Shown: positions 34,865 through 44,798, counted from the stretch's first letter. The stretch is DNA of 64,000 bases from Roseibacillus ishigakijimensis (GCF_016595415.1 NZ_JAENIO010000014.1:22925-86924); one strand, 5' to 3'. Numbers and translations are program-made. The notes: generated from the letters alone by a model not told the origin.

Positions 34865-35497
34865 TTAGAAATTCCACATCTTGCCCTGCTCGGCATCAGT
34901 GAAGACCTGCTGGCTCTGCATGTAGGAATTCGGTGGATCCGGAAGGGGCGAGTCGTCCAGATTGGGCAACTTGGCCCCGATGGTGGCATCCCAAGGCTGG
35001 CTGCTGGCGACGTGCACCGGAGTGCCCACGCGAGCGAGATTGAAGGCCTTGCGAGCGGAGTTGAGCGGCATGCGCACACAACCGGCAGTGCAGGGATAGG
35101 GCTTCACAAAACCCCAGTGCATGCCATAGGCCGGACCATAAAAGGACATCCAGTAAGTCATGGGATAACCCCGACCCGGTTGGCTCTGGCGACGGCGGAA
35201 CTTGGTCTTGGAAAGAATGCGGTGAGTGCCTTTGGGAGTCGGCGAAGAAGCCTTGCCCACGGCAGCCGGAGTGGCCATGAGCACCTTGTCTCCCTCCACC
35301 ACGTAAAGGCGCTGGGCAGTGGTGCTGATCGCGATTTTGACGTTATTCGGGTTGCTCGGCTGGGTCACCGGCGGGTCGAACTTGAAGGAATTGGCGGGAG
35401 TCGTATTCGCGGTCGGAGCCCCCCCTCCGCAGGAGGTCATCAGGAAGGAGCCAGCCGCCAGTGCGGCTACGGCGAGGAATTGCGGGATCAATTTCAT
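34865..35497 (-). CDS. L,D-transpeptidase (YkuD) lipoprotein
   Basis: 210 residues from MKLIPQFLAVAALAAGS with lipobox LMTSC. The YkuD domain opens with VKIAISTTAQRLYVVEGDK and contains the catalytic stretch MHWGFVKPYPCTAGCVRMP; the second Cys is the nucleophile. As in the paralogue at 19652-20365, there is an extra Cys four residues earlier and a Thr in place of the usual Ser. It builds or remodels peptidoglycan crosslinks. Longer in-frame starts (for example 35530) lack a signal sequence at the N-terminus. Confidence 0.9.
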   Translation of the reverse strand: MKLIPQFLAVAALAAGSFLMTSCGGGAPTANTTPANSFKFDPPVTQPSNPNNVKIAISTTAQRLYVVEGDKVLMATPAAVGKASSPTPKGTHRILSKTKFRRRQSQPGRGYPMTYWMSFYGPAYGMHWGFVKPYPCTAGCVRMPLNSARKAFNLARVGTPVHVASSQPWDATIGAKLPNLDDSPLPDPPNSYMQSQQVFTDAEQGKMWNF

Positions 35498-35627
35498 AGT
35501 TTGGTTCGTGGGAACGATGGAAACTTTCATAAAATGAGCCTGCAAGCAACCCGTTAGGACGTGATGGCTGGCTTTCTCCTCGGCAGAAAGCCCCTTCCCG
35601 GCGCAAGCTGGCCCCTTTGTTTTCCTG

Positions 35628-36233
35628 ATGAACTTCGAGATGCCCCTCTCTTCCGGCCCGCCGGAACTCCCCACCGGGGATTGCTACCCCGCCCGCCGGA
35701 GCGCGACCGAGAACGAGCGCAGCTACCGCCTGCGCGCCGGGCAATTGGCTCTCCTTCTTCCCGACCAAGCTCCTAAGGTCACCCCTCTCAGCGAAGCCAG
35801 CCGGCTCCGGCTCCGCTTTGAGCCCACCCGGGTGCAACCCAATCGCTATCTTTGCGAAATCACTTTCCGCCACGGTCTCCGCTACACCCTGAGCAACGAG
35901 CGCTACCGGGGATTCGGCGATTTCGAGGACCAGTCGGAGGATTACCGCCACTGGGTGCGCCTTCTCATTCGCGAGACCGCCTACCACGCTCCCCATTGCC
36001 AGCTGATCACGGGCTGCCACCCTCTTCTCTGGTGGTTCTACCTCGCTCTCAATCTCGTGGTCTTTGGCGGGCTCATCGCGCTCCTCCTCACCATCGGCTT
36101 CGCCTACTTGCCAATCGCCCTCTGCAAGCTCGTGGCCCTGGCCGTGTTCGTGCCCCTTGCTTGGAAATGGTTCCGCAAGAACCGGACCCGAAGCTTCGAT
36201 CCCGCCCGGATTCCCAGCGAACTGCTGCCCTAA
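35628..36233 (+). CDS. Hypothetical protein with C-terminal pair of membrane helices
   Basis: 201 residues, not recognised. Residues 1-130 are soluble with many Arg and Tyr residues; two hydrophobic helices follow (about 133-155 and 157-175), then a basic tail (KWFRKNRTRSF). The soluble part has no clear motif. It is divergent from the L,D-transpeptidase and converges on the ArsC-like gene 40 bases further on. Codon use is like the neighbours. A real gene, judging from length and composition. Confidence 0.65.
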   Translation: MNFEMPLSSGPPELPTGDCYPARRSATENERSYRLRAGQLALLLPDQAPKVTPLSEASRLRLRFEPTRVQPNRYLCEITFRHGLRYTLSNERYRGFGDFEDQSEDYRHWVRLLIRETAYHAPHCQLITGCHPLLWWFYLALNLVVFGGLIALLLTIGFAYLPIALCKLVALAVFVPLAWKWFRKNRTRSFDPARIPSELLP

Positions 36234-36272
36234 CGGACTCAAACCCGACTGCGGGCAGGACCACCGCCGCAA

Positions 36273-36626
36273 TCAGGCGAATGCGTCTTCCCACTCCTTT
36301 TCGCGAAAACCCGTGAGAGCCTTTCCCTCCCCGATGAAGAAGGGACGCTTCACCAACATGCCATTGCTTTGCAAAAGCGCGAAGGCCTCCTGCTCCGTCA
36401 AGGTCGGCACGCGTTCCTTCAGGTTCAGCTTGCGATAATCCATTCCAGAGGTGTTGAAAAGCTTGCGCAATTCTCCTCCCTTGCCCGCCAACATCGCCGC
36501 CAGGTCTTCATCCCCGGGCGGCGTCTCTTTAATGGCCCGGACCTCATGCTCAATGCCGCGCGCCTGCAACCATTGCAGGGCTTTGCGGCAGGTGGAGCAC
36601 TTGTCGTAGGCGTAGACCCGGATCAT
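36273..36626 (-). CDS. ArsC/Spx-family thioredoxin-fold protein
   Basis: 117 residues. The N-terminus YDKCSTCRKALQWL has the CxxC and following Arg of the ArsC/Spx/YffB family, and PFFIGEGKALTGF is the usual Pro-containing C-terminal segment. Members are arsenate reductases, RNA polymerase regulators (Spx) or of unknown role (YffB). The CxxC form favours an Spx/YffB-type redox protein over the classical single-Cys ArsC. Its start overlaps the helicase stop (TGATG). Confidence 0.88.
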   Translation of the reverse strand: MIRVYAYDKCSTCRKALQWLQARGIEHEVRAIKETPPGDEDLAAMLAGKGGELRKLFNTSGMDYRKLNLKERVPTLTEQEAFALLQSNGMLVKRPFFIGEGKALTGFREKEWEDAFA

Positions 36627-39600
36627 CAGTCGTCTCCCAAATCGTCTTCATCATCCATCTCGCCGCCATGGCTCAGGATGAACTGCAGGTCATCGATGCC
36701 CAGATTGCTGGCAAAACCTTCGTCCCCGAGGACGTTGGTCACCAACGCTGTCTTCTGGTGCTGGAGCACGCGAATCTTCTCCTCCACCGAGTCCCGGGTC
36801 AGAAGGCGATAGGCGATCACCTTGTTCTTCTGACCGATGCGGTGAGTCCGGTCGATGGCCTGGTTTTCCACCGCCGGGTTCCACCAGGGATCGTAGAGGA
36901 TGACGTAGGAGGCGGAGGTGAGGTTGAGGCCCGCTCCACCCGCTTTGAGCGACAAGAGGAAGACCGATGGATCCTTGGTCGTCTGGAATTTCTCAATCTC
37001 GCCGCGGCGATCCTTGGTCTGCCCCGTCAGGTAATTGAAGGGCCGGCTATCCACTTCGAGCTGGGCTTTGATGATTTCCAGCATGGAAACGAACTGGGAG
37101 AAGACGAGCACCTTGTGTCCTTCTTCACGCAACTGGTCGAGAAGGTAGAAGAGGGAGGTCAGCTTGGAGCTTTCTTCCTTGAGATACTTGGGATCGATCA
37201 GCCCCGGGTGACAGCAAATCTGACGAAGGCGCATGAGGCCCTGCAGAATCGCGAAGGAATTCTTTTTCACCGCCTCATCGGAGTCGAGACCGAGGAGCGC
37301 CTTTTGGATGCGCTTGAGCTCGGCCTTATACATTTCCAGCTGGATGCCCTCCATCTTGGAGTAAACCTCTTCCTCCGTCCGGGGGGGAAGGTCCTTGGCC
37401 ACCTGCAGCTTGGTGCGGCGCAGCAGGAAGGGGCGCAGCCGGGCGGCGAGGCGGTTTTGAGAAAGCGGATCCTTGCGCTTGTCGAAGCGCTTTTTGAAGT
37501 AAGCCCGGCTACCCAGAACCCCGGGCATGGCGAAGGCCATCAGGGACCACATGTCCATCAGGCGGTTCTCAATGGGAGTTCCGGTCAACACGAGACGATT
37601 CTCTGCCTCCAGATCGCGGGCCCCCTTGGCCGCCTTCGAGTCGGGGTTCTTAATCTGCTGCCCTTCATCGAGGACCACCACCAGCCAACGGACCGACTTG
37701 AGCTCTTCCTCGCAGACCCGCAATTGGGCATAGTTGAGCACGAGCACGTCGATGGAGTTGAGAATTTGGTCTTTGTCGAACTCATCGCGACTGCGCAGCA
37801 CCTGCACATTGAGCTTGGGAGCGAACTTGGCGGTCTCCATGGCCCAGACGTCGAGGACGGACTTGGGACAGACCACCAGCGCGGGGATGCGACGTCCCTC
37901 GGCCTCCGCTTGCTCGCGCAACCAGAGGATGTAGGAGATACTCTGCACCGTCTTGCCCAAGCCCATATCGTCGGCCAGGATACCACCGAAGCCATTGGTT
38001 GCCAAGTAGGCCAGGAATCGGAAGCCTTCGGCCTGGTAGGGCCGCAACTCGGCATTGAGGCTCTTGGGCACCTCGGCATTGGACTCCAGCTGGATATCCT
38101 TCGCCCGGTCCTTGATGCGCTTCCAAGCCTTGGGATCGAAAACCTCGGCCGCCTTGGGGTCGGCCAATTGCATGGCGTGCATGCGGTGGGTCTCGCCGGA
38201 AAGATCGAAGGGATCGAGCCCGAGACGGGTCACCGCATCCCGCTGATCATCATCCAGCTTGATTTCCAGACGCATCCAGGTGCCATCGTCCATGCGGACG
38301 TAGCCACCCCGCGCCGCGACAAGCTGGCGAATCTGGGTTTTGGAAAGATTGACCCCTTCCACATCGATGACCACGCGGAGATCGAACCAGTCGATCTCTT
38401 GGTTGACCACTTCGAAGCGGATGGCGGCCGAAACCGGGTCGGCCAGAATGGTCTTCAGTTTGCCATCCATCTCGACTTCCACGAAGGGAGGCATGGCCTC
38501 CACCCATTCAGCGAATTTTTCCGGGAACTGCTTGGTCACCCGGGACTTGAATTCACCCAGTTTCTCATCGTAGGTGAGCCCCATTTCGCTCAACAAATCG
38601 GGCACGGGGTAAAGTTTCTCACGGGCAAAGCGGAGCAACTGGTTGCCCCGGACGGGCTTTTGCTCCACGACATCCCATCCCCCGCGAATGAGCTTCTCGG
38701 TGCGGCGACCACGCTTCTCCAAGGCGGTGACGTCCATCACCAAGTGCTCGGTTTCCGCCGCCGTCAAACCTTGCTCGATGCGCATCTTGAAGCGCGGGTA
38801 GAGGTCCAGATCGACCACCCGGCGCTTCATGGACTTGGGCAGAGTGGCCCCAATCTTGCGCAGGAACTCCACTCCTTCCAAGGAGTCAATCACCCCGAAG
38901 GGAATGTCGTAGCGGGGCATGACCTCGGTATCGTCCAACCAACGGGGCGGCCCGGGGAAGACGGTTTCGTCAGACTGGTAGAGTTCCTCCCGACCGGGGA
39001 GAAGACGCACCGAGTGCGAGACCGGATTGCCCGCTTTGGTCACCAGCTGGAGCGCAAAAACCTCCTTATTGCCGGGAACATCCTCGCACTGCCAGCGCAA
39101 GGCATCCTTCACCACTTTGAAGTGCCGCTCATCGAGGTTCACCATATAACCCTTGAGCGCCTTCTGGCGGAAAAGGCGGTTCATGATGGAACACGCCTCT
39201 TCATCATCCAAATCCAGTTTGGCATCGTTGGTGCGCTCGAGGTAGGAGATGAACTCTTCCCACAAAATCTGGCTGGAAGCATCCATGCGGAGGGCGGAAT
39301 CCGCGTAAAGACTCCTGAGACGCTCGATTTCAGGCTTCTCGGAGACGGGATACCATTCGCCTTCTTCCTCGCGCGCCTGCAGGCGGGCTTCGTTCATGGT
39401 GGCCACAATGCGCAGCGAGAGATTGACCGGCTGCTCCTGCGGCGGCCGCTCATTCACGCTCTCGATGCGTTCATACCAAGCCGCAATCTCGCGCTCCTGC
39501 TCCCATTCGCTCATCTTCTTCTGCACTTCCGCCAGATCGGTGATGCAGTTCATAAACTCCGGGTAAGGGAGCTTCTTCTTGTAAAAGGCGTAGGCGATGT

Positions 39601-40153
39601 AGTTCCAGAACTCGAGGATATCGCCCGGAGGCACGGGCCAGAGCTCCAGGGGCTCATAGGTCTGGATTTCCCACCGGGGGCTCAGCCGGACCATATCGTG
39701 GTCGTGGATTTCCCCCTCGATGGCATAGCGCCGGTAACGTTTCTCTACTTTGGAGACGAAGTCGGCCTCCTTGTCATCCAGCTCCCGGTCCAATTTTTCC
39801 TCAATCAGGTCCAGGATGGGGGCATCGTCGAATTCGTTGGGCGATTCCGGCAGATCCTCTCCCCGCTGCAGACGCTCCAACATGGTGGCATATTGCGCGG
39901 CACCCGAGGCTTTCTCGTCCTCCGCGGTGCAGCTTCCGAACCAGCGATTCCCCTGCAGGCGAAGGGTCGTGCGATGGGTATTCCCTTTTTCGTCAACCCG
40001 GCCTTGGATGAAGAGGTGGTTACCGAAGATCTGGGAGACCCCTCCCTCCTGTTGAAGCTTTTCACCACGTTTCTGGACAGCTTCTGGAAAGCTGTTGAGG
40101 AAATTCAACGTGGCCCGATCGGGGTTGAGCGAGGACATCAGGGATTCGGACAT
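36626..40153 (-). CDS. SNF2-family DNA helicase/translocase
   Basis: 1175 residues from MSESLMSSLNPDRA. The C-terminal half is a complete SNF2 motor: motif I ADDMGLGKTVQSI (about residue 730), motif II as DEGQ (VVLDEGQQIKNPDS, about 829), and the helicase C domain (VLVFSQFVSML; LKAGGAGLNLTSASYV; DRTHRIGQ). The N-terminus looks like a worn SWIM zinc-finger region that keeps only one of the usual Cys. Bacterial members remodel nucleoprotein or RNA polymerase (RapA/HepA relatives). Coupled translation with the ArsC/Spx-like gene is unusual. Confidence 0.94.
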   Translation of the reverse strand: MSESLMSSLNPDRATLNFLNSFPEAVQKRGEKLQQEGGVSQIFGNHLFIQGRVDEKGNTHRTTLRLQGNRWFGSCTAEDEKASGAAQYATMLERLQRGEDLPESPNEFDDAPILDLIEEKLDRELDDKEADFVSKVEKRYRRYAIEGEIHDHDMVRLSPRWEIQTYEPLELWPVPPGDILEFWNYIAYAFYKKKLPYPEFMNCITDLAEVQKKMSEWEQEREIAAWYERIESVNERPPQEQPVNLSLRIVATMNEARLQAREEEGEWYPVSEKPEIERLRSLYADSALRMDASSQILWEEFISYLERTNDAKLDLDDEEACSIMNRLFRQKALKGYMVNLDERHFKVVKDALRWQCEDVPGNKEVFALQLVTKAGNPVSHSVRLLPGREELYQSDETVFPGPPRWLDDTEVMPRYDIPFGVIDSLEGVEFLRKIGATLPKSMKRRVVDLDLYPRFKMRIEQGLTAAETEHLVMDVTALEKRGRRTEKLIRGGWDVVEQKPVRGNQLLRFAREKLYPVPDLLSEMGLTYDEKLGEFKSRVTKQFPEKFAEWVEAMPPFVEVEMDGKLKTILADPVSAAIRFEVVNQEIDWFDLRVVIDVEGVNLSKTQIRQLVAARGGYVRMDDGTWMRLEIKLDDDQRDAVTRLGLDPFDLSGETHRMHAMQLADPKAAEVFDPKAWKRIKDRAKDIQLESNAEVPKSLNAELRPYQAEGFRFLAYLATNGFGGILADDMGLGKTVQSISYILWLREQAEAEGRRIPALVVCPKSVLDVWAMETAKFAPKLNVQVLRSRDEFDKDQILNSIDVLVLNYAQLRVCEEELKSVRWLVVVLDEGQQIKNPDSKAAKGARDLEAENRLVLTGTPIENRLMDMWSLMAFAMPGVLGSRAYFKKRFDKRKDPLSQNRLAARLRPFLLRRTKLQVAKDLPPRTEEEVYSKMEGIQLEMYKAELKRIQKALLGLDSDEAVKKNSFAILQGLMRLRQICCHPGLIDPKYLKEESSKLTSLFYLLDQLREEGHKVLVFSQFVSMLEIIKAQLEVDSRPFNYLTGQTKDRRGEIEKFQTTKDPSVFLLSLKAGGAGLNLTSASYVILYDPWWNPAVENQAIDRTHRIGQKNKVIAYRLLTRDSVEEKIRVLQHQKTALVTNVLGDEGFASNLGIDDLQFILSHGGEMDDEDDLGDD

Positions 40154-40339
40154 AATAGAGAACAGCGTTTCCCAGCCGGAGGAACGGCTGAGGGCCGCGA
40201 AGACTAGCACCTTCCTCCGAAAAAAGGCAAGCGATAGAACGAGATCCCACCCGCAAAGGTGAAAAAGCCCTCATTTTTCCCGCCTCCCGGGGCCAATTCT
40301 CCTTGCCAAGGGACGAGTTCCCAAGTCCCGTAACCGGAC

Positions 40340-40711
40340 ATGAACGACATGCCCCAAAAAGGAATCCTCACCGGATCCATTCTCATCGCCGTGGCCCTCA
40401 TCGGTTACTTTGCCAGTGGAATGGCCAGCTGGACCGCCCTTATCCCGGCCATAGCCGGTCTTCCCATCCTTCTCTGCTCGCTGGTCGCCCGCAAGGATCA
40501 CCTCTTAAAGCATGGCATGCATGGCGCGGCGGTGTTTGCCCTGTTGGGTTTCCTCGCCCCCCTGGGCCGCCTCATCCCCACCGCTATCAAGGGCGAATTC
40601 GTCTTCAATCTCGCCACGGCCATCATGCTGGCCATGCTCGTGATTTGCGGCTTCTTTCTCTTCCTCTGCATCCAGTCCTTCAAGGCTGCGCGACGAGCCA
40701 AGCAAGGCTAA
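40340..40711 (+). CDS. Small four-helix membrane protein, unknown function
   Basis: 123 residues starting MNDMPQKGILTGS. Four hydrophobic helices (about 9-26, 31-49, 61-80, 91-113) with short polar loops and a basic tail (KAARRAKQG), so positive-inside places the C-terminus in the cytoplasm. No named family is recognised. It stands alone between the divergent helicase gene and convergent NDH-2. Confidence 0.72.
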   Translation: MNDMPQKGILTGSILIAVALIGYFASGMASWTALIPAIAGLPILLCSLVARKDHLLKHGMHGAAVFALLGFLAPLGRLIPTAIKGEFVFNLATAIMLAMLVICGFFLFLCIQSFKAARRAKQG

Positions 40712-40762
40712 GACCAGCCCGGCCGACGAGGGCGGCCTGAACTTCCAGTGCGGGCTTTCGTG

Positions 40763-40814
40763 GGCCCAAGCTTTTCGCTTGGGCCGATTGATCGCTCCGA
40801 CCATCGCTCCGACC
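40763..40814. repeat. Hairpin followed by a 12-base tandem duplication
   Basis: ggcccaagc (40763-40771) pairs perfectly with gcttgggcc (40777-40785) across a 5-base loop; then atcgctccgacc occurs twice in tandem (40791-40802, 40803-40814). It lies between convergent genes, so the hairpin may act as a terminator, though neither side has a T run. Confidence 0.6.
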
Positions 40815-40879
40815 GACAGAGTTTTACTGCGGACAAGAATGTCCGCGCTCCCTCGCCTCTCGCAAACCCGGAGGTGCCC

Positions 40880-42214
40880 TTACTGCTTTCCGGCCCGATC
40901 TTCCGGGTGAGGCTCGATGAGGCCCTTGGTCAGTAGATTGTTCTCCGAGCTGGCATCGGTGAAGACCCGGGCTCCGGGCACATTCTTGACGTAAGCCCAG
41001 AACCAGCTCATGAGGACCCCCACCTTGTTGCGGAAGTCGACGAGGAAGAGAACGTGGACGAAGAGCCAGATGAGCCAGCCCAACCAGCCGCGCGGCTTCC
41101 AATCTTTCACCTCCACGACGGCGGAACCTTTACTCACGATCGCCATTTGCCCCTTGTCGGTGTAGCGGAAGGGATAAGTGGGGCGCGGTTTGTCGAGCGG
41201 CGTGGTGGTGATGAGGGAGGCCACATGCTCGCCTTCTTGCATCGCGGCAGGGGCTTGCCCGGGGATGGGCTTGCCATTTTCCTGCTCCAGATAGGCACAA
41301 TCACCCACCACGAAGGCGGAGGGATAACCGGGAATAGAAAGATCAGGGGCGACCTTCACAAGGCCGCCACGAGTCAGCTCGGGCTGCGGCTCGATCTGGC
41401 GGGTCAGGTCGGCAGCCTGCACCCCGGCAGCCCAGATGATGGTAGCCGCCTTGAGTTCCTCGCCCCCTTTGAGCACCACGGTCTGGGAACGAATGTCGGA
41501 GACAAAGGCCTGGGTGCGAACCTCAACCCCCAGCTTTTCCAAGTGCTCGGCGGTGTAGCGGCTCTGCTCGGGACTGAATGGCGCCAAGAGGCGATCTTGT
41601 CCCTCGATGAGAATGATACGCTGCTGACTGGTGTCGAAACGCCGGTAATGCCGCTTGAGGTTCCGTCGCACCAGATCGCAGAAGGCGCCCGCCAGCTCGA
41701 CTCCGGTGGGACCACCACCTACGATGATGACCGTAGATAGAATTTCCTGCTGTTCCCCTTCGGTCTGGTCGGCGAATTCCAGATTGCGCAGGACCGCTTT
41801 GCGAATGCCAATGGCATCGGAAAGGCTCTTGAGCTGATGGACGTGCTCGGCCCAGTGATCGTTGCCGAAAAAAGAAGTGCGGGCTCCGGGAGCCATCACG
41901 ACGGCATCGTAGTCGAGGGTCACTCCCGAGCCGAGGAAGACCTGCTTCTTCTCCAGATCCACTCCAGTAGCCTCGTCGTAGCGCACATCGATCCAGTCGC
42001 TCCCGGTGAACATCCCCCGCAAGGAGCGGGCGATATCCGGTCCCGTCAGGGTGGTGGTCGCCACCTGGTAGAGCAGGGGTTGGAAGAGATGATGATTGCG
42101 TCGGTCAAGCAAGGTCACCCGGAACTTGTCTCGCTTGGCCAAACGGCGGGCACAAGCGAGTCCTCCAAAACCACCTCCAATGACAACAACGTGTTTAACG
42201 GGATCCGAGCTCAT
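40880..42214 (-). CDS. ndh: Type II NADH dehydrogenase (NDH-2)
   Basis: 444 residues. First dinucleotide-binding motif VVIGGGFGGLACARRL (FAD), second VIIVGGGPTGVELAGAF (NADH), the quinone-site AQP-like region as GQAPAAMQEG, and FVVGDCAY before it. The C-terminal membrane-anchoring helix lies in WLGWLIWLFVHVLFLVDF. The enzyme passes electrons from NADH to quinone without pumping protons. Length is normal for the family. Confidence 0.94.
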   Translation of the reverse strand: MSSDPVKHVVVIGGGFGGLACARRLAKRDKFRVTLLDRRNHHLFQPLLYQVATTTLTGPDIARSLRGMFTGSDWIDVRYDEATGVDLEKKQVFLGSGVTLDYDAVVMAPGARTSFFGNDHWAEHVHQLKSLSDAIGIRKAVLRNLEFADQTEGEQQEILSTVIIVGGGPTGVELAGAFCDLVRRNLKRHYRRFDTSQQRIILIEGQDRLLAPFSPEQSRYTAEHLEKLGVEVRTQAFVSDIRSQTVVLKGGEELKAATIIWAAGVQAADLTRQIEPQPELTRGGLVKVAPDLSIPGYPSAFVVGDCAYLEQENGKPIPGQAPAAMQEGEHVASLITTTPLDKPRPTYPFRYTDKGQMAIVSKGSAVVEVKDWKPRGWLGWLIWLFVHVLFLVDFRNKVGVLMSWFWAYVKNVPGARVFTDASSENNLLTKGLIEPHPEDRAGKQ

Positions 42215-42477
42215 GAGCAGAAAGCCGCTTCTGCCCCCGATTCGAGAGCGGGTAAAGCCTCAAGTCGGAAAGATCACCGCCTGCCCCAAGCGGTCTCCCG
42301 CAGCAGAGGCATTTCCCTGCCCGATGACAAATCCACGCCGATCCTTGGCAATCGATCGCTAGCCCCCTCCCTGCCTCCGCAGACAGACTAGCCACCACCT
42401 GCTCCTTCTGGAGACGGCCCCCCGCGGCCACCGTTCGCCGGTCCGGGGAGCCCGTCCCCTCAATCCAAACCCACTCC
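42215..42477. other. Intergenic leader between ndh and the TonB receptor
   Basis: 263 bases between divergent starts. I looked for a cobalamin riboswitch, a Fur box and a sigma-54 site and saw none. No Shine-Dalgarno motif lies close to the receptor ATG. It must hold both promoters, but I cannot point to them. Confidence 0.5.
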
Positions 42478-44793
42478 ATGCGCTTCTCCGCTCCTTTCCT
42501 CCTCCTCGCCCCCGTGGCCTACTGTCTCCCAGGCTTCGCCATTGCGCCCCTACACGCCCAGGCAGAAGCCGCTCCAGAGAAGGAGGAAGTGCGGGAACTG
42601 GCGGATTCCGTGGTCACCGCCAGCAACCTCCGCGAGACGGCCTGGCTCGCCGCCCCCGGCTCGGTGGGTCAGACCTCGGCCCGGGACCTGGTGCGGATGG
42701 GAGCCAGCGATCTGGCAGGCCTGGCGACCTACGATCCCACCGTGAACCTGCCCTTCGACTTTGCCAGCGGTGATGGCGCCTATGCCTATGGGCAGTCGGG
42801 TTACGGCTCCATCAACATCCGCGGGATGGAAGGCAACCGCATCACCATCGAACTGGACGGCGTGCGCCAGCCTCCGCAATACCTTTCCACGTCCTTCGAT
42901 CCCAACTCCGACGAAGGAGCCGGTGGGGTGGGCCGCGATTACTTCGATCCGGCCATGTTCGAAATGATCGAAGTTCTCAAGGGCGGTGGCAGTGCGCTCT
43001 ACGGCAGCGATGCCCTGGGCGGGGTGGTCTCCCTGCGCACCCCCGATGCCGAGCATTTCTTGCAGGGAAAAGACTGGGGCAGCCTTGTCCGCAGCCAATA
43101 TTTCTCCCGCAATGAAGGCCGCGCCACCCAGATTGGGGGAGCTCTGCGCCACCGGAACTCGACAGCGCTGGTCCTTTATGGCGGCCGCTGGGGAGAGGAA
43201 ACGGAGAACAACGGCAGGCTCGCGCCCAATCCCGGCGACCTGGAATCCCATGCCGGCTTGGTCAAACTGGAGCACGACTTCGCCGACCACTCCCTGCGCT
43301 TTACCTGGGAATCCTACCAGCGCGAGACCTTTATCAATGCCCGCAGCGCAGCGGAATCCTCTTTCTCCCCGATCTACAATGACTATGTCCACAACACCCA
43401 GCTCCTCGATCGACAGCGGGTGGGCGTGCGGTGGAATTACGATCCCCAGCTGCCTCTCCTGGACTCACTGGAGAGTCACCTCTACTGGCAAGAGGCGGGC
43501 TCGCAAAGCGATAGCCAAATGCGCTCTCGCCCCGTGATGGTCGGCGGAAATCCGCTCCCGGGCACGGAACTGCGCCGCGACCAGACCATCATCTTCGACA
43601 CCCGCATCCTGGGAGCCTCCACCACCGCCCGACAGCACTGGAGCGGCCCCTGGAACAGTGAACACTCTTTCACCACAGGTCTAAGCTATTCCTTGGAAAC
43701 AGGCGAGAATGTCTTTCAACGCCGCGACCAGGTAGGCACTGGCACCCCTCTTGCCTCCGACCGCATCTCCATGGCCCCTGCCGACACCACCCGCGTGGGT
43801 CTCTTTTTCCAAGATGAGATCGAGCTGGGAGCCTTTTCCCTCACCCCGGGGCTCCGTCTCGACTGGCACTCCATCTCCTATCAGGCCGACCGCGCTTACA
43901 ACGATCGGCTCGCCGATCTCATCAATACCGAGTATGAGGGCCCCGCCGACTACGACAATTTTTCCCTCGCGCCCCGCCTCACCCTCTCCTGGCGCCCCAA
44001 CGATTATTGGCAAAGCTACCTCAGCTACTCCCATGGCGTGCGCAATCCCTCGGCGGAAGAGCTCTCCATGATCTTCGACCATCCCGACGTCTCGGGCGAC
44101 TCCACTGGCAGCCAAACCGTGCCCAATCCGGACCTGGAGGAGGAAAAAAGCCACTCCTTCGAGTGGGGCCTCAAGGGCGAGGGTGAGCTCGGCCGGGTCC
44201 ATCTCGCCACCTTCTACACCGCCTACGACGACTTCGTGGACCGCAATTTCTTCGTGGGCCAAAACAGCGAGGGGAAAAACATCTACACCGCCGAGAATGT
44301 GGGTGAAGCCACCATCTACGGGCTGGAACTCAACGGAGTCCTCGAGCTGGGAGCCCTTTCCCCCGCAGCCGAGGGCTGGACCTTGGGAGGCGCGGCCGGT
44401 CTGGTGCGGGGGCGCAATGAGCGCAAGGACGAACCCCTCAACTCCGTCGACCCCCTGCAAGTGATCGGCTACCTCGGCTACGAAGACCCCGCCGAGCGCT
44501 TTGGCCTGCGCCTGACCGGCACCTGGACGGATCAAGTCCGCCGGGTGGATGACACCACCGGCCAGGGAGAGTTCTTTCGCCCTCCCTCCTGGACCACCGT
44601 CGACCTAGGCCTCTGGTGGCAAGCCAGCGAGAACCTCACCCTCCATGCCGGGGTGCACAATCTCTTTGACGAAAAATACTGGGCCTGGGGCTCGGTGCGA
44701 CGCGGCGGAGGTCACCTCGGCGGCAACCACATCACCGATCGGACCACCGCTCCGGGGCGAAACTTCAGCCTCTCCGCCACTTTGACGTTTTAA
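42478..44793 (+). CDS. TonB-dependent outer-membrane receptor
   Basis: 771 residues with a signal peptide (cleavage near LHAQ, residue 27). The plug domain starts at about 40 (ELADSVVTASN, a TonB-box-like region) and includes YGSINIRGMEGNRITIELDGVRQP and VLKGGGSALYGSDALGGVVSLRT. The rest is a 22-strand barrel ending in aromatic LSATLTF. The plug style is closest to the heme/hemoglobin/transferrin-type receptors, but the ligand cannot be assigned. The DNRLRE gene follows 5 bases later. Confidence 0.92.
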   Translation: MRFSAPFLLLAPVAYCLPGFAIAPLHAQAEAAPEKEEVRELADSVVTASNLRETAWLAAPGSVGQTSARDLVRMGASDLAGLATYDPTVNLPFDFASGDGAYAYGQSGYGSINIRGMEGNRITIELDGVRQPPQYLSTSFDPNSDEGAGGVGRDYFDPAMFEMIEVLKGGGSALYGSDALGGVVSLRTPDAEHFLQGKDWGSLVRSQYFSRNEGRATQIGGALRHRNSTALVLYGGRWGEETENNGRLAPNPGDLESHAGLVKLEHDFADHSLRFTWESYQRETFINARSAAESSFSPIYNDYVHNTQLLDRQRVGVRWNYDPQLPLLDSLESHLYWQEAGSQSDSQMRSRPVMVGGNPLPGTELRRDQTIIFDTRILGASTTARQHWSGPWNSEHSFTTGLSYSLETGENVFQRRDQVGTGTPLASDRISMAPADTTRVGLFFQDEIELGAFSLTPGLRLDWHSISYQADRAYNDRLADLINTEYEGPADYDNFSLAPRLTLSWRPNDYWQSYLSYSHGVRNPSAEELSMIFDHPDVSGDSTGSQTVPNPDLEEEKSHSFEWGLKGEGELGRVHLATFYTAYDDFVDRNFFVGQNSEGKNIYTAENVGEATIYGLELNGVLELGALSPAAEGWTLGGAAGLVRGRNERKDEPLNSVDPLQVIGYLGYEDPAERFGLRLTGTWTDQVRRVDDTTGQGEFFRPPSWTTVDLGLWWQASENLTLHAGVHNLFDEKYWAWGSVRRGGGHLGGNHITDRTTAPGRNFSLSATLTF

Positions 44794-44798
44794 GAAAA

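Noticed and set aside
36668..40207. Very long open frame on the plus strand opposite the SNF2 helicase
   Set aside because: It mirrors the helicase codons in a GC-rich genome and shows no domain or start signal; the helicase motifs are decisive.
42215..42477. Possible cobalamin riboswitch before the TonB receptor
   Set aside because: The B12-box core and the paired stems could not be found on either strand.
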